Assembly: GCF_004104055.1 (NCBI RefSeq)
Contig: NZ_QOVJ01000010.1
Coordinates: forward strand, 24,425 to 88,424
DNA from: Leeuwenhoekiella aestuarii
GTDB lineage: Bacteria; Bacteroidota; Bacteroidia; Flavobacteriales; Flavobacteriaceae
Reading direction: 5' to 3'
DNA: 64,000 nt
Position 1 is the first letter of the stretch, and each line of letters begins with the position of its first letter. Made by a program: the position numbers and the translations under genes. The notes beneath the pieces were generated by a model. That model made no database searches. It had not been told where the DNA came from and was given only the letters and a program-made list of their open reading frames with translations. Below are positions 51,708 through 62,800 of this stretch, piece after piece.

Positions 51708-52104
51708 CCTCAACGGAAACATATCGGAATTAGAAGTCAGTGGTAACCTTACATTAGCACACGTTGAAATTACACCCCAACTCCTTTTAAAAGCTATTGT
51801 AATTGACACGCCAAAAACGGTTGCTTACCTAAAATTAGGACAGCAAGTAGCTTTAGTATTCAAAGAAACGGAAGTCATAATCAGCACAGATTCTCAAATT
51901 AAAATAAGCTTACAAAATCAAATTCCTGCATCAATTATAAACATTGAGTCTGGTCAATTACTCAGCAAGCTAAATCTTTCTACAAGTGCTGGTGAGCTCA
52001 ATGCAATTATAAGCACAAACGCTGTTAAAACCTTAGATTTAAAAGCTGGTAATACCGTGGTTGCGATGGTTAAATTGAACGAAGTAATGCTGCAGGCGCT
52101 ATGA
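51700..52104 (+). CDS. Mop/TOBE-type molybdate-binding protein
   Basis: A 134-residue protein made of two Mop-like units (NGNISELEVSGNLTLAHVEI near the start; SIINIESGQLLSKLNLSTSAGEL in the second half, with LKAGNTVVAMVKLNEVML at the end). Mop domains bind and store molybdate. The gene is wedged between modA and modB with overlaps on both sides (8 and 4 bases). It may buffer molybdate or modulate the transporter. Confidence 0.82.
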   Translation: MNSLNGNISELEVSGNLTLAHVEITPQLLLKAIVIDTPKTVAYLKLGQQVALVFKETEVIISTDSQIKISLQNQIPASIINIESGQLLSKLNLSTSAGELNAIISTNAVKTLDLKAGNTVVAMVKLNEVMLQAL

Positions 52105-52772
52105 ATTGGGAACCGCTACTTTTGACTTTTAAACTTGCGCTGTTCACTACAGTAATTTTGATCTTAATAGGTATTCCTGTTGCGTACTGGTTAAGCAATA
52201 CGAAGTCTCGGTTAAAACCTATTTTTGAAACTTTGGTAAGTATGCCGCTAGTTTTACCACCCACTGTTTTAGGTTTTTATTTTTTGATGGCTTTTAGTCC
52301 TAATAATATATTTGGTAACTGGCTTGACGAATGGTTGGGAATCAAATTGGTTTTTTCATTCAGCGGTCTGATAATTGCATCTGTAATTTACAGTTTACCA
52401 TTTATGGTTCATCCCGTACAATCAGGTTTAAGCGGCATTTCAAGATCTATAACCGAAGCTTCTTTTGTTATGGGAAAGTCTAAATGGGAAACACTTTTAA
52501 AAGTTCAATTACCTCAAATCAAACCTGCTTTGCTTACTGGTATTGTACTGTCTTTTGCGCATACGGTAGGAGAGTTTGGCGTGGTGCTAATGATAGGCGG
52601 TAATATTCCCGGAAAGACTAAAGTTGCATCAATTGCGATTTATGATGAGGTAGAAGCGTTGAATTATGATGCGGCTAATTTTTATTCACTTGTTTTATTT
52701 GCCATAACTTTTTGCATTCTCTTATCGGTTTATCTGGTTAATGGTAATTACTTTAAGGGCTTCTGGAAATGA
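52101..52772 (+). CDS. modB: Molybdate ABC transporter permease
   Basis: A 223-residue inner-membrane permease with five or six segments. LVSMPLVLPPTVLGFYFLM near residue 48 is the ModB hallmark, and ITEASFVMGKSKWETLLKVQ is the EAA coupling loop. The GEFGVVLMIGGNIPGKTKVA stretch is also typical. It overlaps modC by four bases. Confidence 0.95.
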   Translation: MNWEPLLLTFKLALFTTVILILIGIPVAYWLSNTKSRLKPIFETLVSMPLVLPPTVLGFYFLMAFSPNNIFGNWLDEWLGIKLVFSFSGLIIASVIYSLPFMVHPVQSGLSGISRSITEASFVMGKSKWETLLKVQLPQIKPALLTGIVLSFAHTVGEFGVVLMIGGNIPGKTKVASIAIYDEVEALNYDAANFYSLVLFAITFCILLSVYLVNGNYFKGFWK

Positions 52773-53647
52773 TAAAACTAGATATTAGTAAAGAATTGCA
52801 GGGACCTATGGGAACTATGACACTTCGGTTAAATTTAAATATCGAAAGTGGGCAATTCATTACACTATATGGTCCGTCAGGAGTAGGAAAAACTTCTGTA
52901 TTAAGAATGATTAGTGGTTTGATGCAACCCGATTTTGGACAGATCTGTGTTGAAGAGCAAACGTGGTTTGATACTAAGACTAAAGTCAATTTTAGTCCGC
53001 AAAAACGTAAAGTGGGCTACGTATTTCAAGATTATGCATTGTTTCCGCATATGACGGTTTTAGAGAATTTAAATTTCGCGAAAGCGAAAAATCAAAACAA
53101 TGATTCAACTTCAGACCTTATGGAAATAATGGAATTGGAGCAATTGCAAAACCGCAAGCCTTCAACCTTGAGTGGTGGGCAAAAACAACGCGTAGCACTG
53201 GCACGCGCATTAGTACAAAAACCGAAGATTTTATTATTAGATGAACCACTAGCTGCTTTAGACAGCGCAATACGTCACAAGCTACAAGGGTATTTAAAAA
53301 AAGTACATCAAGAATTTAAACTCACTACAATTTTGGTTTCTCATGATGTAGGGGAGATCGTGAACCTGACAGATTATGTTTATCAGTTAGAAGAAGGAAA
53401 AATACTCAAGCAAGGAACACCTGAAGCTATTTTTATAGACCAAAGCCTGAGTGGAAAATTTAAGTTTATCGGCGAAGTTTTAAAAATTCAACAAGAAGAG
53501 ATTATAAGTGTTGTAACGGTGCGAATTCACACAGATGTGGTCAAGGTTGTCGTTCAGCACGAAGAAGCATCAAATCTAACCATAGGTGACAAGGTATTGG
53601 TTCTTTCTAAAGCATTCAACCCTTTGCTTTATAAAATAGAAGCATAA
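52769..53647 (+). CDS. modC: Molybdate ABC transporter ATP-binding protein
   Basis: A 292-residue ATPase with Walker A YGPSGVGKTSVLRM near residue 31, Q-loop VGYVFQDYALFPHM, signature LSGGQKQRVALARAL and Walker B ILLLDEPLAALD. The last 65 residues form a small beta domain like the TOBE regulatory domain (IGDKVLVLSKAFNPLL). It energises ModB. The four mod genes form a tight operon ending at the hairpin before fbp. Confidence 0.93.
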   Translation: MIKLDISKELQGPMGTMTLRLNLNIESGQFITLYGPSGVGKTSVLRMISGLMQPDFGQICVEEQTWFDTKTKVNFSPQKRKVGYVFQDYALFPHMTVLENLNFAKAKNQNNDSTSDLMEIMELEQLQNRKPSTLSGGQKQRVALARALVQKPKILLLDEPLAALDSAIRHKLQGYLKKVHQEFKLTTILVSHDVGEIVNLTDYVYQLEEGKILKQGTPEAIFIDQSLSGKFKFIGEVLKIQQEEIISVVTVRIHTDVVKVVVQHEEASNLTIGDKVLVLSKAFNPLLYKIEA

Positions 53648-53671
53648 ATGTTCAAGTTGTAATAATGAAAA

Positions 53672-53701
53672 AATCCGGAATGCCTTTCAACATACCGGAT
53701 T
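53672..53701 (-). terminator. Terminator between modC and fbp
   Basis: AATCCGGAATG (53672-53682) pairs with CATACCGGATT (53691-53701), one mismatch, with an eight-base loop. The T run lies on the minus strand side (GATTTTTTC), so it primarily terminates fbp; it may also slow modC transcription. Confidence 0.72.
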
Positions 53702-53724
53702 CTCAAAATTGATTTGAACGCTAA

Positions 53725-54732
53725 TTAATCTTCCTGGTTTAAAAACCATTCTATTTTTTCAACTTCTGTTTTACAGCCGCAATAAAAAGGAGCACGCTCG
53801 TGCAATTCAGAAGGTATTCTTTCCATAATACGGCCATAACCGTCAGAACATTTTCCCCCGGCCTGCTCTGCTAAAAAAGCCATAGGGTTACATTCATAAA
53901 GCAAACGTAGTTTTCCATTAGGAGACTTGGTGCCTTCCGGATATAAAAATACACCACCTTGAATCATATTTCGATGAAAGTCTGCAACCATAGAGCCGCA
54001 ATAACGCGCCGAGAAAGGCCTGTTGTCTTCCTCATCTAATTCCTGAACCCACTTTATAAACTTTTTAATTCCACCAGGAAAATGGACATAATTACCTTCA
54101 TTAATTGAGTAGGTTCTTCCGGATTCTGGGAACATCATGTCTGGATGCGATAAAAAGAAAGATCCTATTCCCGGATCAAAAGTAAAACCGTGTGTACCAC
54201 TGCCTGTAGTATAGACCAACATCGTAGAAGTCCCATAGATGATGTAGCCGGCAGCAACTTGATTGATACCGGGTTGAATAAAATCTTCTAAAGTCACTGG
54301 AGTTCCCAAAGGACTAATGCGACGATAGATACTAAAAATTGTACCCACAGTGATATCTACATCAATATTTGAAGAACCGTCAAGAGGGTCTATGAGCACT
54401 ACATAGTTGGCATTTTTATGACGCTCTTCGTTAAAGACGATAAAATCTTCAAGCTCTTCAGAGGCCAGGCCACAAATATCTCCACGATCACGTAACGTGC
54501 TAATGAACATGTCGTTTGCAAGAATGTCTAACTTAGCTTGTACTTCGCCTTGCACATTTTCTTTACCTGCTTTTCCGCGTATTTCTGCCAGTCCGGCTTT
54601 ATTGATTTCCTGATTTACCATTTTTCCCGCAAGTCTGATCGCACTTAAAAGCGAGGTGAGTTCGCCTTTTGCGTAGGGAAAATCTTTTTGGTTTTGAATG
54701 ATAAACTCGCCTAAAGTGATGTGTCTTTCCAT
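53725..54732 (-). CDS. fbp: Fructose-1,6-bisphosphatase, class I
   Basis: Gluconeogenic enzyme that removes the 1-phosphate of fructose 1,6-bisphosphate. The 335-residue protein shows [20 protein letters not shown] near residue 118 (metal site), [20 protein letters not shown] near residue 245 and [20 protein letters not shown], all canonical. Growth on uronates yields pyruvate and triose phosphate, so gluconeogenesis through this enzyme is needed. A LacI-type operator identical in reverse complement to that at GH105 lies 70-83 bases upstream. Confidence 0.96.
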   Translation of the reverse strand: MERHITLGEFIIQNQKDFPYAKGELTSLLSAIRLAGKMVNQEINKAGLAEIRGKAGKENVQGEVQAKLDILANDMFISTLRDRGDICGLASEELEDFIVFNEERHKNANYVVLIDPLDGSSNIDVDITVGTIFSIYRRISPLGTPVTLEDFIQPGINQVAAGYIIYGTSTMLVYTTGSGTHGFTFDPGIGSFFLSHPDMMFPESGRTYSINEGNYVHFPGGIKKFIKWVQELDEEDNRPFSARYCGSMVADFHRNMIQGGVFLYPEGTKSPNGKLRLLYECNPMAFLAEQAGGKCSDGYGRIMERIPSELHERAPFYCGCKTEVEKIEWFLNQED

Positions 54733-55045
54733 AGTTTCTGGTGATCGTAGTTGGTGTAGAATAACAAGTATTTAAACTGATACAGTGTAAAAAATGTTTT
54801 TTGCAATCGATTACAAGTTGATTTTTCTGTGAATTTTGCAATAATTCATACAGTAAATTTAATTTAAAGTTTTGGGATTTCAGGTTAATTTGTTACACAA
54901 TTATCTTAATCTAGAACGATTTTTTATAGCAGAACTAAAGTTGAAAGGTTTTTATAAATAGAGAGTTCATATAAGTTTTAAAATAAGCATAAAACGGAAG
55001 CTATCTTTTTAAAAACCACTAATTTCGAAGGTAATTAATCATGCT
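54733..55045. promoter_or_regulatory. Divergent region between fbp and the NDH-2 gene
   Basis: A 313-base AT-rich region without genes. It holds the LacI-type operator at 54802-54815. A TAATTTCG at 55020-55027 could be the -7 element for the plus-strand gene, but no matching -33 was found. Confidence 0.55.
54802..54815. promoter_or_regulatory. LacI-type operator upstream of fbp
   Basis: TGCAATCGATTACA, the exact reverse complement of the GH105 operator at 22817-22830. It is 70 bases upstream of the fbp start. The sequence just upstream on the minus strand does not match TAnnTTTG, so unlike at GH105 the site may lie at or above the -33 region. Confidence 0.72.
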
Positions 55046-56308
55046 ATGAGTAAACACGTCGTAATAATAGGAGGAGGCTTCGCAGGAATCAACCTTGCTA
55101 AAAAACTTTGTAAGTCTTCAGCCTTTGAAATCACTTTAGTAGATAAAAACAATTACAATTTTTTTCCTCCATTATTGTATCAGGTGTCAACCGGTTTTTT
55201 AGACCCATCAAGTATCACGTTTCCGTTTAGAAATCTGTTTAGAGATCAAAAGAATTTCAGATTTAGAATGGGTACTTTTTTAGAGGTTAATACACAAGCA
55301 AAGACGATTACTTTAGATAATGGTGAACTCACTTATGATTATTTGGTACTAGCAACGGGTACGCAAACTAACTTCTTTGGTCTTGATCAGATAGAGAAGC
55401 ATGCGATACCAATGAAAACTCTTGAAGATGCTCTTCATATGCGTAATTTATTATTGCAGCGTCTTGAAGAGGCCACGCGCATAGACGATAAATCACAGCG
55501 CTTACCTTATTTAAACATGGTGATTGCAGGAGGAGGGCCTACCGGTGTTGAGATTTCTGGTGTATTTGCTGAGTTGCGCAACAACACAATACGTAAAGAA
55601 TTCCCAGAATTAGTAGGTAGTGGTTCTAGAATTTATTTAATAAATGGAGGCGGGGAGTTATTATCACCAATGAGTGAAAAGAGTCAAAAGTATACTCTCA
55701 AAGAATTGGAAGGAATGGGGGTTGAGGTGCTACTCAATACGCGTGTGGTAGATTTTGATGGAGAAAAAGTAATGATGAAAGACGGCTCGCATATCTACAG
55801 TAAGAACCTGATATGGGCAACGGGTGTTACCGCTTATCGCTTTAACGGTTTACCTGATGAGATTTATCAACGTGGTAATCGCATACAAGTTAATGGTATC
55901 AATCAGGTACATGGCTTTGAGACTATTTATGCGTTAGGAGATTCCTCTATAAGCACTTCAGATCCTAATTTTCCTACGGGGCATCCGCAATTAGCTCAGG
56001 TAGCTATGCAACAGGGAAGAGCATTAGCTAAAAACTTAAAAGCACTGGAAGCCGGAAAACAAATAAAAACATTTAAGTATACAGATAAAGGATCTATGGC
56101 TATTATAGGAAGTAGTAAGGCGGTAGCAGATCTACCAAAACCCAATTTACACTTCAATGGATTCATTGCGTGGTTCATCTGGTTGTTTGTTCATCTATTT
56201 GCGCTAATCGATTATCGAAACCGTGTGCGAACCTTTTACAACTGGTCTACCGAGTACCTCAGTAAAAATCAAGATCTTCGTTTGATAATTCGACCTAATA
56301 GGAAGTAA
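55046..56308 (+). CDS. ndh: Type II NADH:quinone oxidoreductase (NDH-2)
   Basis: A 420-residue FAD enzyme. The first dinucleotide-binding motif is VVIIGGGFAGINLAKKL (residues 5-21), the second VIAGGGPTGVEISGVFAEL near residue 165, and IYALGDSS is the FAD ribityl-binding GD motif near residue 290. A C-terminal hydrophobic segment (FIAWFIWLFVHLFALIDYRN) gives membrane attachment. It oxidises NADH and reduces menaquinone without pumping protons. Confidence 0.93.
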   Translation: MSKHVVIIGGGFAGINLAKKLCKSSAFEITLVDKNNYNFFPPLLYQVSTGFLDPSSITFPFRNLFRDQKNFRFRMGTFLEVNTQAKTITLDNGELTYDYLVLATGTQTNFFGLDQIEKHAIPMKTLEDALHMRNLLLQRLEEATRIDDKSQRLPYLNMVIAGGGPTGVEISGVFAELRNNTIRKEFPELVGSGSRIYLINGGGELLSPMSEKSQKYTLKELEGMGVEVLLNTRVVDFDGEKVMMKDGSHIYSKNLIWATGVTAYRFNGLPDEIYQRGNRIQVNGINQVHGFETIYALGDSSISTSDPNFPTGHPQLAQVAMQQGRALAKNLKALEAGKQIKTFKYTDKGSMAIIGSSKAVADLPKPNLHFNGFIAWFIWLFVHLFALIDYRNRVRTFYNWSTEYLSKNQDLRLIIRPNRK

Positions 56309-56810
56309 TTTTTAATAAGTTAAATCTTACAATTTTTTACTACTAAATGGATTTAATAGATTCTATCAAGTAATACAAATCCAGTTTTATCGTTTAAAAC
56401 ATAAAAATGTCTGATTATCAAAATTTTAAAATATTTTATACTTGTAAATAGCTGCTGAAATTGTTTTAAACTCACTAATATTTTGATGATTATCAAAAAA
56501 ATAAACTTGTACAAAATTATTAATTCACCCAACTAAAACGATAAACGTTTTGCTTTTTATCGATGTTAATTTCCTTTTGTGGATTGATTCCCTAATTTTA
56601 TTCTAAATAATTCGAATTACTCGTTCTCCAGAGTAAACGTTCAACCTTTAGCCCAACTTTAAATTTCCATTTAAAGATTTAAGGTTTTTACCCCCTAAGT
56701 AAAAAAGAACGCCAATTAACTGGTTGATAAGCGCTTACGCTTTTCGACATAGGGTTCTTTTGTTCAGATTTTAATGTTTTTGAAACCTCTCAAACCAAAA
56801 CACTTGTATT
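56309..56810. other. Intergenic region and leader before the giant adhesin gene
   Basis: About 500 bases, strongly AT-rich in the first half, without a credible gene. The second half has several pairing segments: AAAACG/CGTTTT at 56535-56551; and AAAAGAAC (56703-56710) with GTTCTTTT (56754-56761) enclosing AAGCG-CTTA-CGCTT (56729-56742). It probably contains a long structured 5' leader, but no known riboswitch class is recognised. Confidence 0.5.
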
Positions 56811-59800
56811 ATGGTGAACTTTACTTACCGAAATTTTTATTTCAGAATTACAATTTTACTGCTCTTGTTATGTAGTGGTGAGATTGCTGCTCAAACACAA
56901 ACCTTCGCGACTCAACTGGTTGATGTCGACCCGGTAGCCGGACATGTTACTAATGCTTCTGCAGCACATGATGGAAATCTAGCAACAGCTGCAATAGTGA
57001 GAGCGAACTCAGGTATTGCAGTGGGAATAGGTGCATATAGTGGATACATAGAAGTAGGATATGTATCGCCAGTACCGGCAAATACAACAAGTTTTATAAA
57101 AATCGATACTGAAGATGATTTATTGCGAGTTCTTCTTGGTGGTGGCTTAGGCGAATTGCTAAGTGATGTTTTAGGAACATTACTTATAGGTAATCAAGAA
57201 TTTACAGTTGAAGCAAAAAATGGCTCAACTACAGTACTAAGTGCAAATTCAACAGATCCTAATACTTTTGACACTCCTAGAGTACGGGTTATTACTAATG
57301 CTGCAGGAGAAATGTTTATCGCAATGACTCCTTCTGTATCGTACAGCAGTATCCGTATTACAAATAGTATAGGTTCTTTATTAGGTTTGGGAAATACCAG
57401 AACGCTGGATGTAAGAGGTGTGTTTTATTCCTCAGGAGCGGGTGTATGTAATGAGCCTGCATATACTTCTTATGATGGAGATGGTTTAAGCCTTGATTTA
57501 TTAGAGTTAGGCGGTGCGGGGGTAATTGATCCTCAGAATGCAATTGATTCAGATCCATTGACTTTTTCTCAATTAAGCCTAGGAGTACTTGATGTTGCAG
57601 CTTCTATAGAACAGATAATATATTTTGATACACCATCTCAACCTACAGAAGATTTTAAGATCAGTTTAAAAGTTGATCCTACATTATTAGCCTTAAGTGT
57701 CGCCAATAATATAATATTTGAGGCTTATAACGGGCCTACACTAGTTTCTACATCGAGTCTTTCATCCCTATTAAATCTTGACTTATTAGGACTATTGCAA
57801 GGTGGTGCTGTCGCGCAGGTTCCTTTTGATGTCTCAGGGCCTGCAGACCGCATTATTGTTCGCTATAATTCTCTTTTAGGGGTAAATCTTTTTCAACGAT
57901 TAGATTTATACGACGTAGCTATTACTTCGGGTATTCCGGTAATTTCTGCTGCTTCCCAAAACCTTGAAATTTGTGAAGGAGGTACTGCAGATCTGGTAGC
58001 AACTACTGCTACTGCGGGTGCAGAATTACGCTGGTATGATGCTGCGGTGGGAGGAAATTTATTAGCAACAGTAGCCAGTGGAACTCCTTTTACCACACCG
58101 GTTTTAACAGAAGATACCACTTTTTATGTCGCTTCTTATCTCGCGGGATGTACCGAAGAATCGGGCAGGGTAGCGGTACCTGTTTCTGTAAATCCGATTC
58201 CAACATCAGGTGATATAACGCTGTTAGGTCTTGATCTGCCAATCTGTATTCCCGAAATTCTAAATATCGTACCTACTACGACTTTAAACGGAAGCTTCAA
58301 TTATTATCTGGATGCAAACGGAACCTTACCGATCACAGATGGGTTGGTAGATGACGGAATCACATATACCATCAATGCTGATGGAGAATTAGAAGTAGAG
58401 GGATTGACCGAAGCTGATAGTCCGTTTACAGTATATGTGAGTTTAGTGGATGCGGTAACCGGTTGTGAGAATGCACCGGGCGATCTAAAAGTGGCCGAAG
58501 TTACACTTGATGGAGGTCCTCAGCCTACAATAACATTAAATTCAATTACGGCAGATAATGTACTTAACTCTGCTGAAATTGGCTCTACCATTCCTATTAA
58601 CGGGACCGTAGGTGGAGATGCACAAAGCGGAGATGCAGTAACGGTAACCGTAAATACTTTTGACTACGATACCACTGTTGCCGCAGATTTAACATTTTCG
58701 GTAAATGTTCCTGGAGCTCAGCTGCTTGCTGATAATGATTTAACATTTGAAGCCCAGGTAACTTCTCAAAATTTACTGCTCTGTGAAACTACAGTACAAA
58801 CTTCTTTAAGCTATACGATTGATGATACGCCTCCTACAATTCCCACAGTTGATTTCCTAACCACGAATAATAATACGCCAACCATTACAGGGACTGCAGA
58901 TTCAGCAGATGAGTTGACAGTAACTGTAGACGGGGTAACGTACACTGAGGGAGGTGGTAATTTAATAGACAATGGTGATGATACCTGGAGTCTGACCATA
59001 CCGGCAGCAAATGCTTTAGACGATTCGACTTATGATGTAGTGGCAGTAGCTTCAGATACAGCAGGTAATACATCTACCGATGGAACTACTGATGAACTTA
59101 CGATAGACACAACGCCTCCTACTGTGCCCACAGTAAATACTCAGGAAACTAGTGATACCACGCCAATGGTTACGGGAACTGCAGATTCTGCTGATGACCT
59201 AATCGTAACTTTAAACGGAGTGACTTATACTGAAGGTGACGGAAATTTAACCGATAATGGTAATGATATCTGGACGCTGGTTGTCCCTTCAGGAAATGAA
59301 CTTGTAGACGGAACTTATGATGTTGCGGCTACCGCTACAGATACTGCTGGCAACAGCAGCTCAGATGTTACTGTTGACGAACTGGTTATCAATACAACCC
59401 TGCCTACAAGCCCTACAGTTATTAGTCAGGTGACAAACAATACAATCCCTACAATTAACGGTACCGCAGATTCAGCAGATGATTTGACAGTTACTGTAGA
59501 CGGCACAACATATACCGAAGGAGACGGTAACTTAACCGATAACGGCGATGATACCTGGACGCTGGTTATCCCGGTAACTTTAGGAGAAGGTGTTTACGAT
59601 GTGACTGCCAAAGCGACTCAGGGTATACAATCTGCTACAGACCCAACAAATGGCGAACTTACCATAGACCTTACTGCACCGGCGATTCCCACTGTAGATT
59701 TCTTAACAACAAATGATAGCACTCCTACAATAACCGGTACTGCAGATTCGGCAGATGATTTGACTGTTGTGGTTAATGGAGTAACCTATACCGAAGGAGA

Positions 59801-62800
59801 CGGAAACTTGACTGATAATGGGGATGATACCTGGACGTTGGTTATTCCGGTAGGGAATGCCCTAACTGATGGTATGTATGATGTAATGGCTACTGCCACC
59901 GATGCGGCTGGCAATACTTCGATGGATGCGACAGTTGATGAATTGACTATAGATACTGCTGCTCCCACAACTCCAACGGTAGACCTGCTTACAATAAATA
60001 ATCCTACCCCTACCATAACGGGTACTGCAGATTCCGCAGATGATTTGGCTGTTGTTGTTGACGGAATGACTTATACCGAAGGAGACGGAAACTTGACCGA
60101 TAATGGTGATGATACGTGGACGTTGATTATTCCGGCAGGAAATGCTTTAGCCGATGGTACGTATGATGTAATGGCTACTGCGACTGATGCTGCTGGTAAT
60201 ACAGCAATGGATGCTACAGTTGACGAATTGACCATTGATACTGCTGCGCCCACAGCTCCAACGGTAGACCTGCTTACAACAAATAATCCTACCCCTACAA
60301 TAACGGGAACTGTAGATTCTGCAGATGATTTAACTGTTGTGGTTGATGGAGTAACTTATACCGAAGCGGACGGTAACTTAACCGATAATGGAGATGATAC
60401 TTGGACGTTGATTATTCCGGCAGGAAATACACTAACTGATGGTACGTATGATGTAATGGCCACTACGACTGATGCGGCTGGCAATACTTCGATGGATGCA
60501 ACAATAGATGAATTGACCATTGATACTGCTGCACCAACAGTTCCAACAGTAGACTTTTTAACCACCAGCGATACCACACCAAGAATTACCGGAACAGCTG
60601 ATTCTATTGATGATTTGACCGTTGTGGTTGATGGAGTAACCTATTCTGAAGGTGACGGTAACTTGACTGATAATGGTGATAATACCTGGACCTTAGATAT
60701 ACCCACAGCTCTAGCTGAAGGTACTTATGATGTGGTTGCTACTGCTACCGATACCTTAGGAAACAGCAGTACAGATGCAACCACAAATGAACTTACCATA
60801 GATTCAACAATTTGTAATGCACCCTCTTTTACAACTTTTGATGTAAATGGTTTAGGTCTTTTAGGCGCCGGTGTTACAAATCCAAATAATGCCATAGATG
60901 GTGATCCTTTAACCTTTTCTCAATTAAATCTTGGTGTTGTAAGTGTAGCAGCTTCAGTAGAGCAAGAAATCTATTTTGCCAGCGCAACACAAGCTAACGA
61001 AGATTTTAAAATAAGTTTAAAAGTAAGCCCTGCGTTATTAGCTGTGGGTGTTGCTAATAATATAGAATTTGAAGCGTATAATGGTACCACATTAGTTTCC
61101 TCTTCAAACTTAGCCTCACTACTGAGTCTTGATTTATTAGGGCTATTACAAGACGGAGCTGTGGCAGACGTTCCTTTTGATATATCAGCACCGGCAGATC
61201 GCGTGGTAGTACGCTTATCTTCCCTTTTAGGGGTGAGTACGGCACAAAGCTTAGACCTTCATGAAGTGACCATCACTTCGGGTATTCCGGTAATTGCTGC
61301 TGCTTCTCAGGATGTAGAAGTTTGTGAGGGAGGTACTGCAGATCTGGTAGCAACAACTGCTACTGCAGGTGCAGAACTACGCTGGTATGATGCGCCAACA
61401 GGCGGTAATTTATTGGCAACAGTAGCCAGTGGAGATGCTTTTACTACACCGGTTTTAACTGAAGATACAAGCTTTTATGTCTCTTCATTTGTAGCAGGCT
61501 GCACCAAAGAATCAGCCCGGATAGCTGTTGAAGTTACGGCGAATCCGTTACCGGAATCTGGAGATATCACCGTACTTGGTTTAGATCTTCCTATTTGTAT
61601 TCCTGAAATTTTAAACATTGTACCTACTACCATTTTAAACGGAAGCTTCAATTATTATCTGGATGCAAACGGAACCTTGCCAATCACAGATGGATTGGTA
61701 GATGACGGTATCACATATACCATCAATGCTGATGGAGAGTTAGAAGTAGAAGGTTTAACTCAGGCTGATAGTCCGTTTACGGTTTATGTAAGTTTAGTAG
61801 ACGCAGCAACCGGTTGTGAGAATGCTCCGGGCGATCTAAAAGTGGTTGAGGTAACTCTGGATGGCGGACCCCAACCTACAATAACATTAGACCCTGTAAC
61901 TGCAGATAACATCATCAATGCAGCAGAAGCCGCAACTACAATTACCTTAAGCGGTAGTGTAGGAGGTGATGCAGAAGTAGGCGATGCTGTTATAGTAACG
62001 GTTAACACTTTTGAGTATCCAACAACCGTAGCTACAGGTTTAGTCTTTTCAGTAGATGTGCCAGGTACACAACTGGTAGCAGATGATGATTTGACCGTAG
62101 AGGCAGAAGTTACCGCTCAAAATGTACTCTTATGTGAGACAACAGTTGCTACGACTCAGACTTATTCAGTAGACCTTATCGATCCTACACCCCCCACAGT
62201 TGATTTCTTAACTACGAATGATAATACACCCACAATTACCGGAACTGCAGATTCTGTAGATGACTTGACAGTAACTGTAAACGGTATAATGTATAGTGAG
62301 GGAGATGGTAATTTAATAGACAATGGTGATGACACCTGGAGTCTGACCATACCGGCAGCAAATGCTTTAGCCGATGCGACTTATGATGTAGTGGCAGTAG
62401 CTTCAGATACAGCGGGTAACACTGCTACCGATGGAACTACTGATGAACTTATCATCGATACTACGCCTCCTACGGTACCAACTGTAGACTTCTTAACTAC
62501 GAATGATAGTACTCCAACCATTACCGGAACAGCTGATTCTATTGATGATTTGACTGTTGTTGTTGATGGAGTAACCTATACTGAGGGTGATGGAAATCTT
62601 ATAGATAATGGCAACGATACGTGGAGATTAATAATTCCGGCAGGAAATGCATTAGCTGACGGAACTTACGATGTGATGGCCACTGCAACCCATGCGGCGG
62701 GTAATACCTCAATGGATGCGACAGTTGATGAATTGGTTATTGACCCAACCGCCCCAACGATTCCTACTGTAGATTTCTTAACTACTAATGATACAACCCC

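Noticed and set aside
54599..54841. An 80-codon minus-strand frame spanning the fbp start and the operator
   Set aside because: It is out of frame with fbp, covers the promoter and has no recognisable features; fbp itself has a canonical start at 54732.
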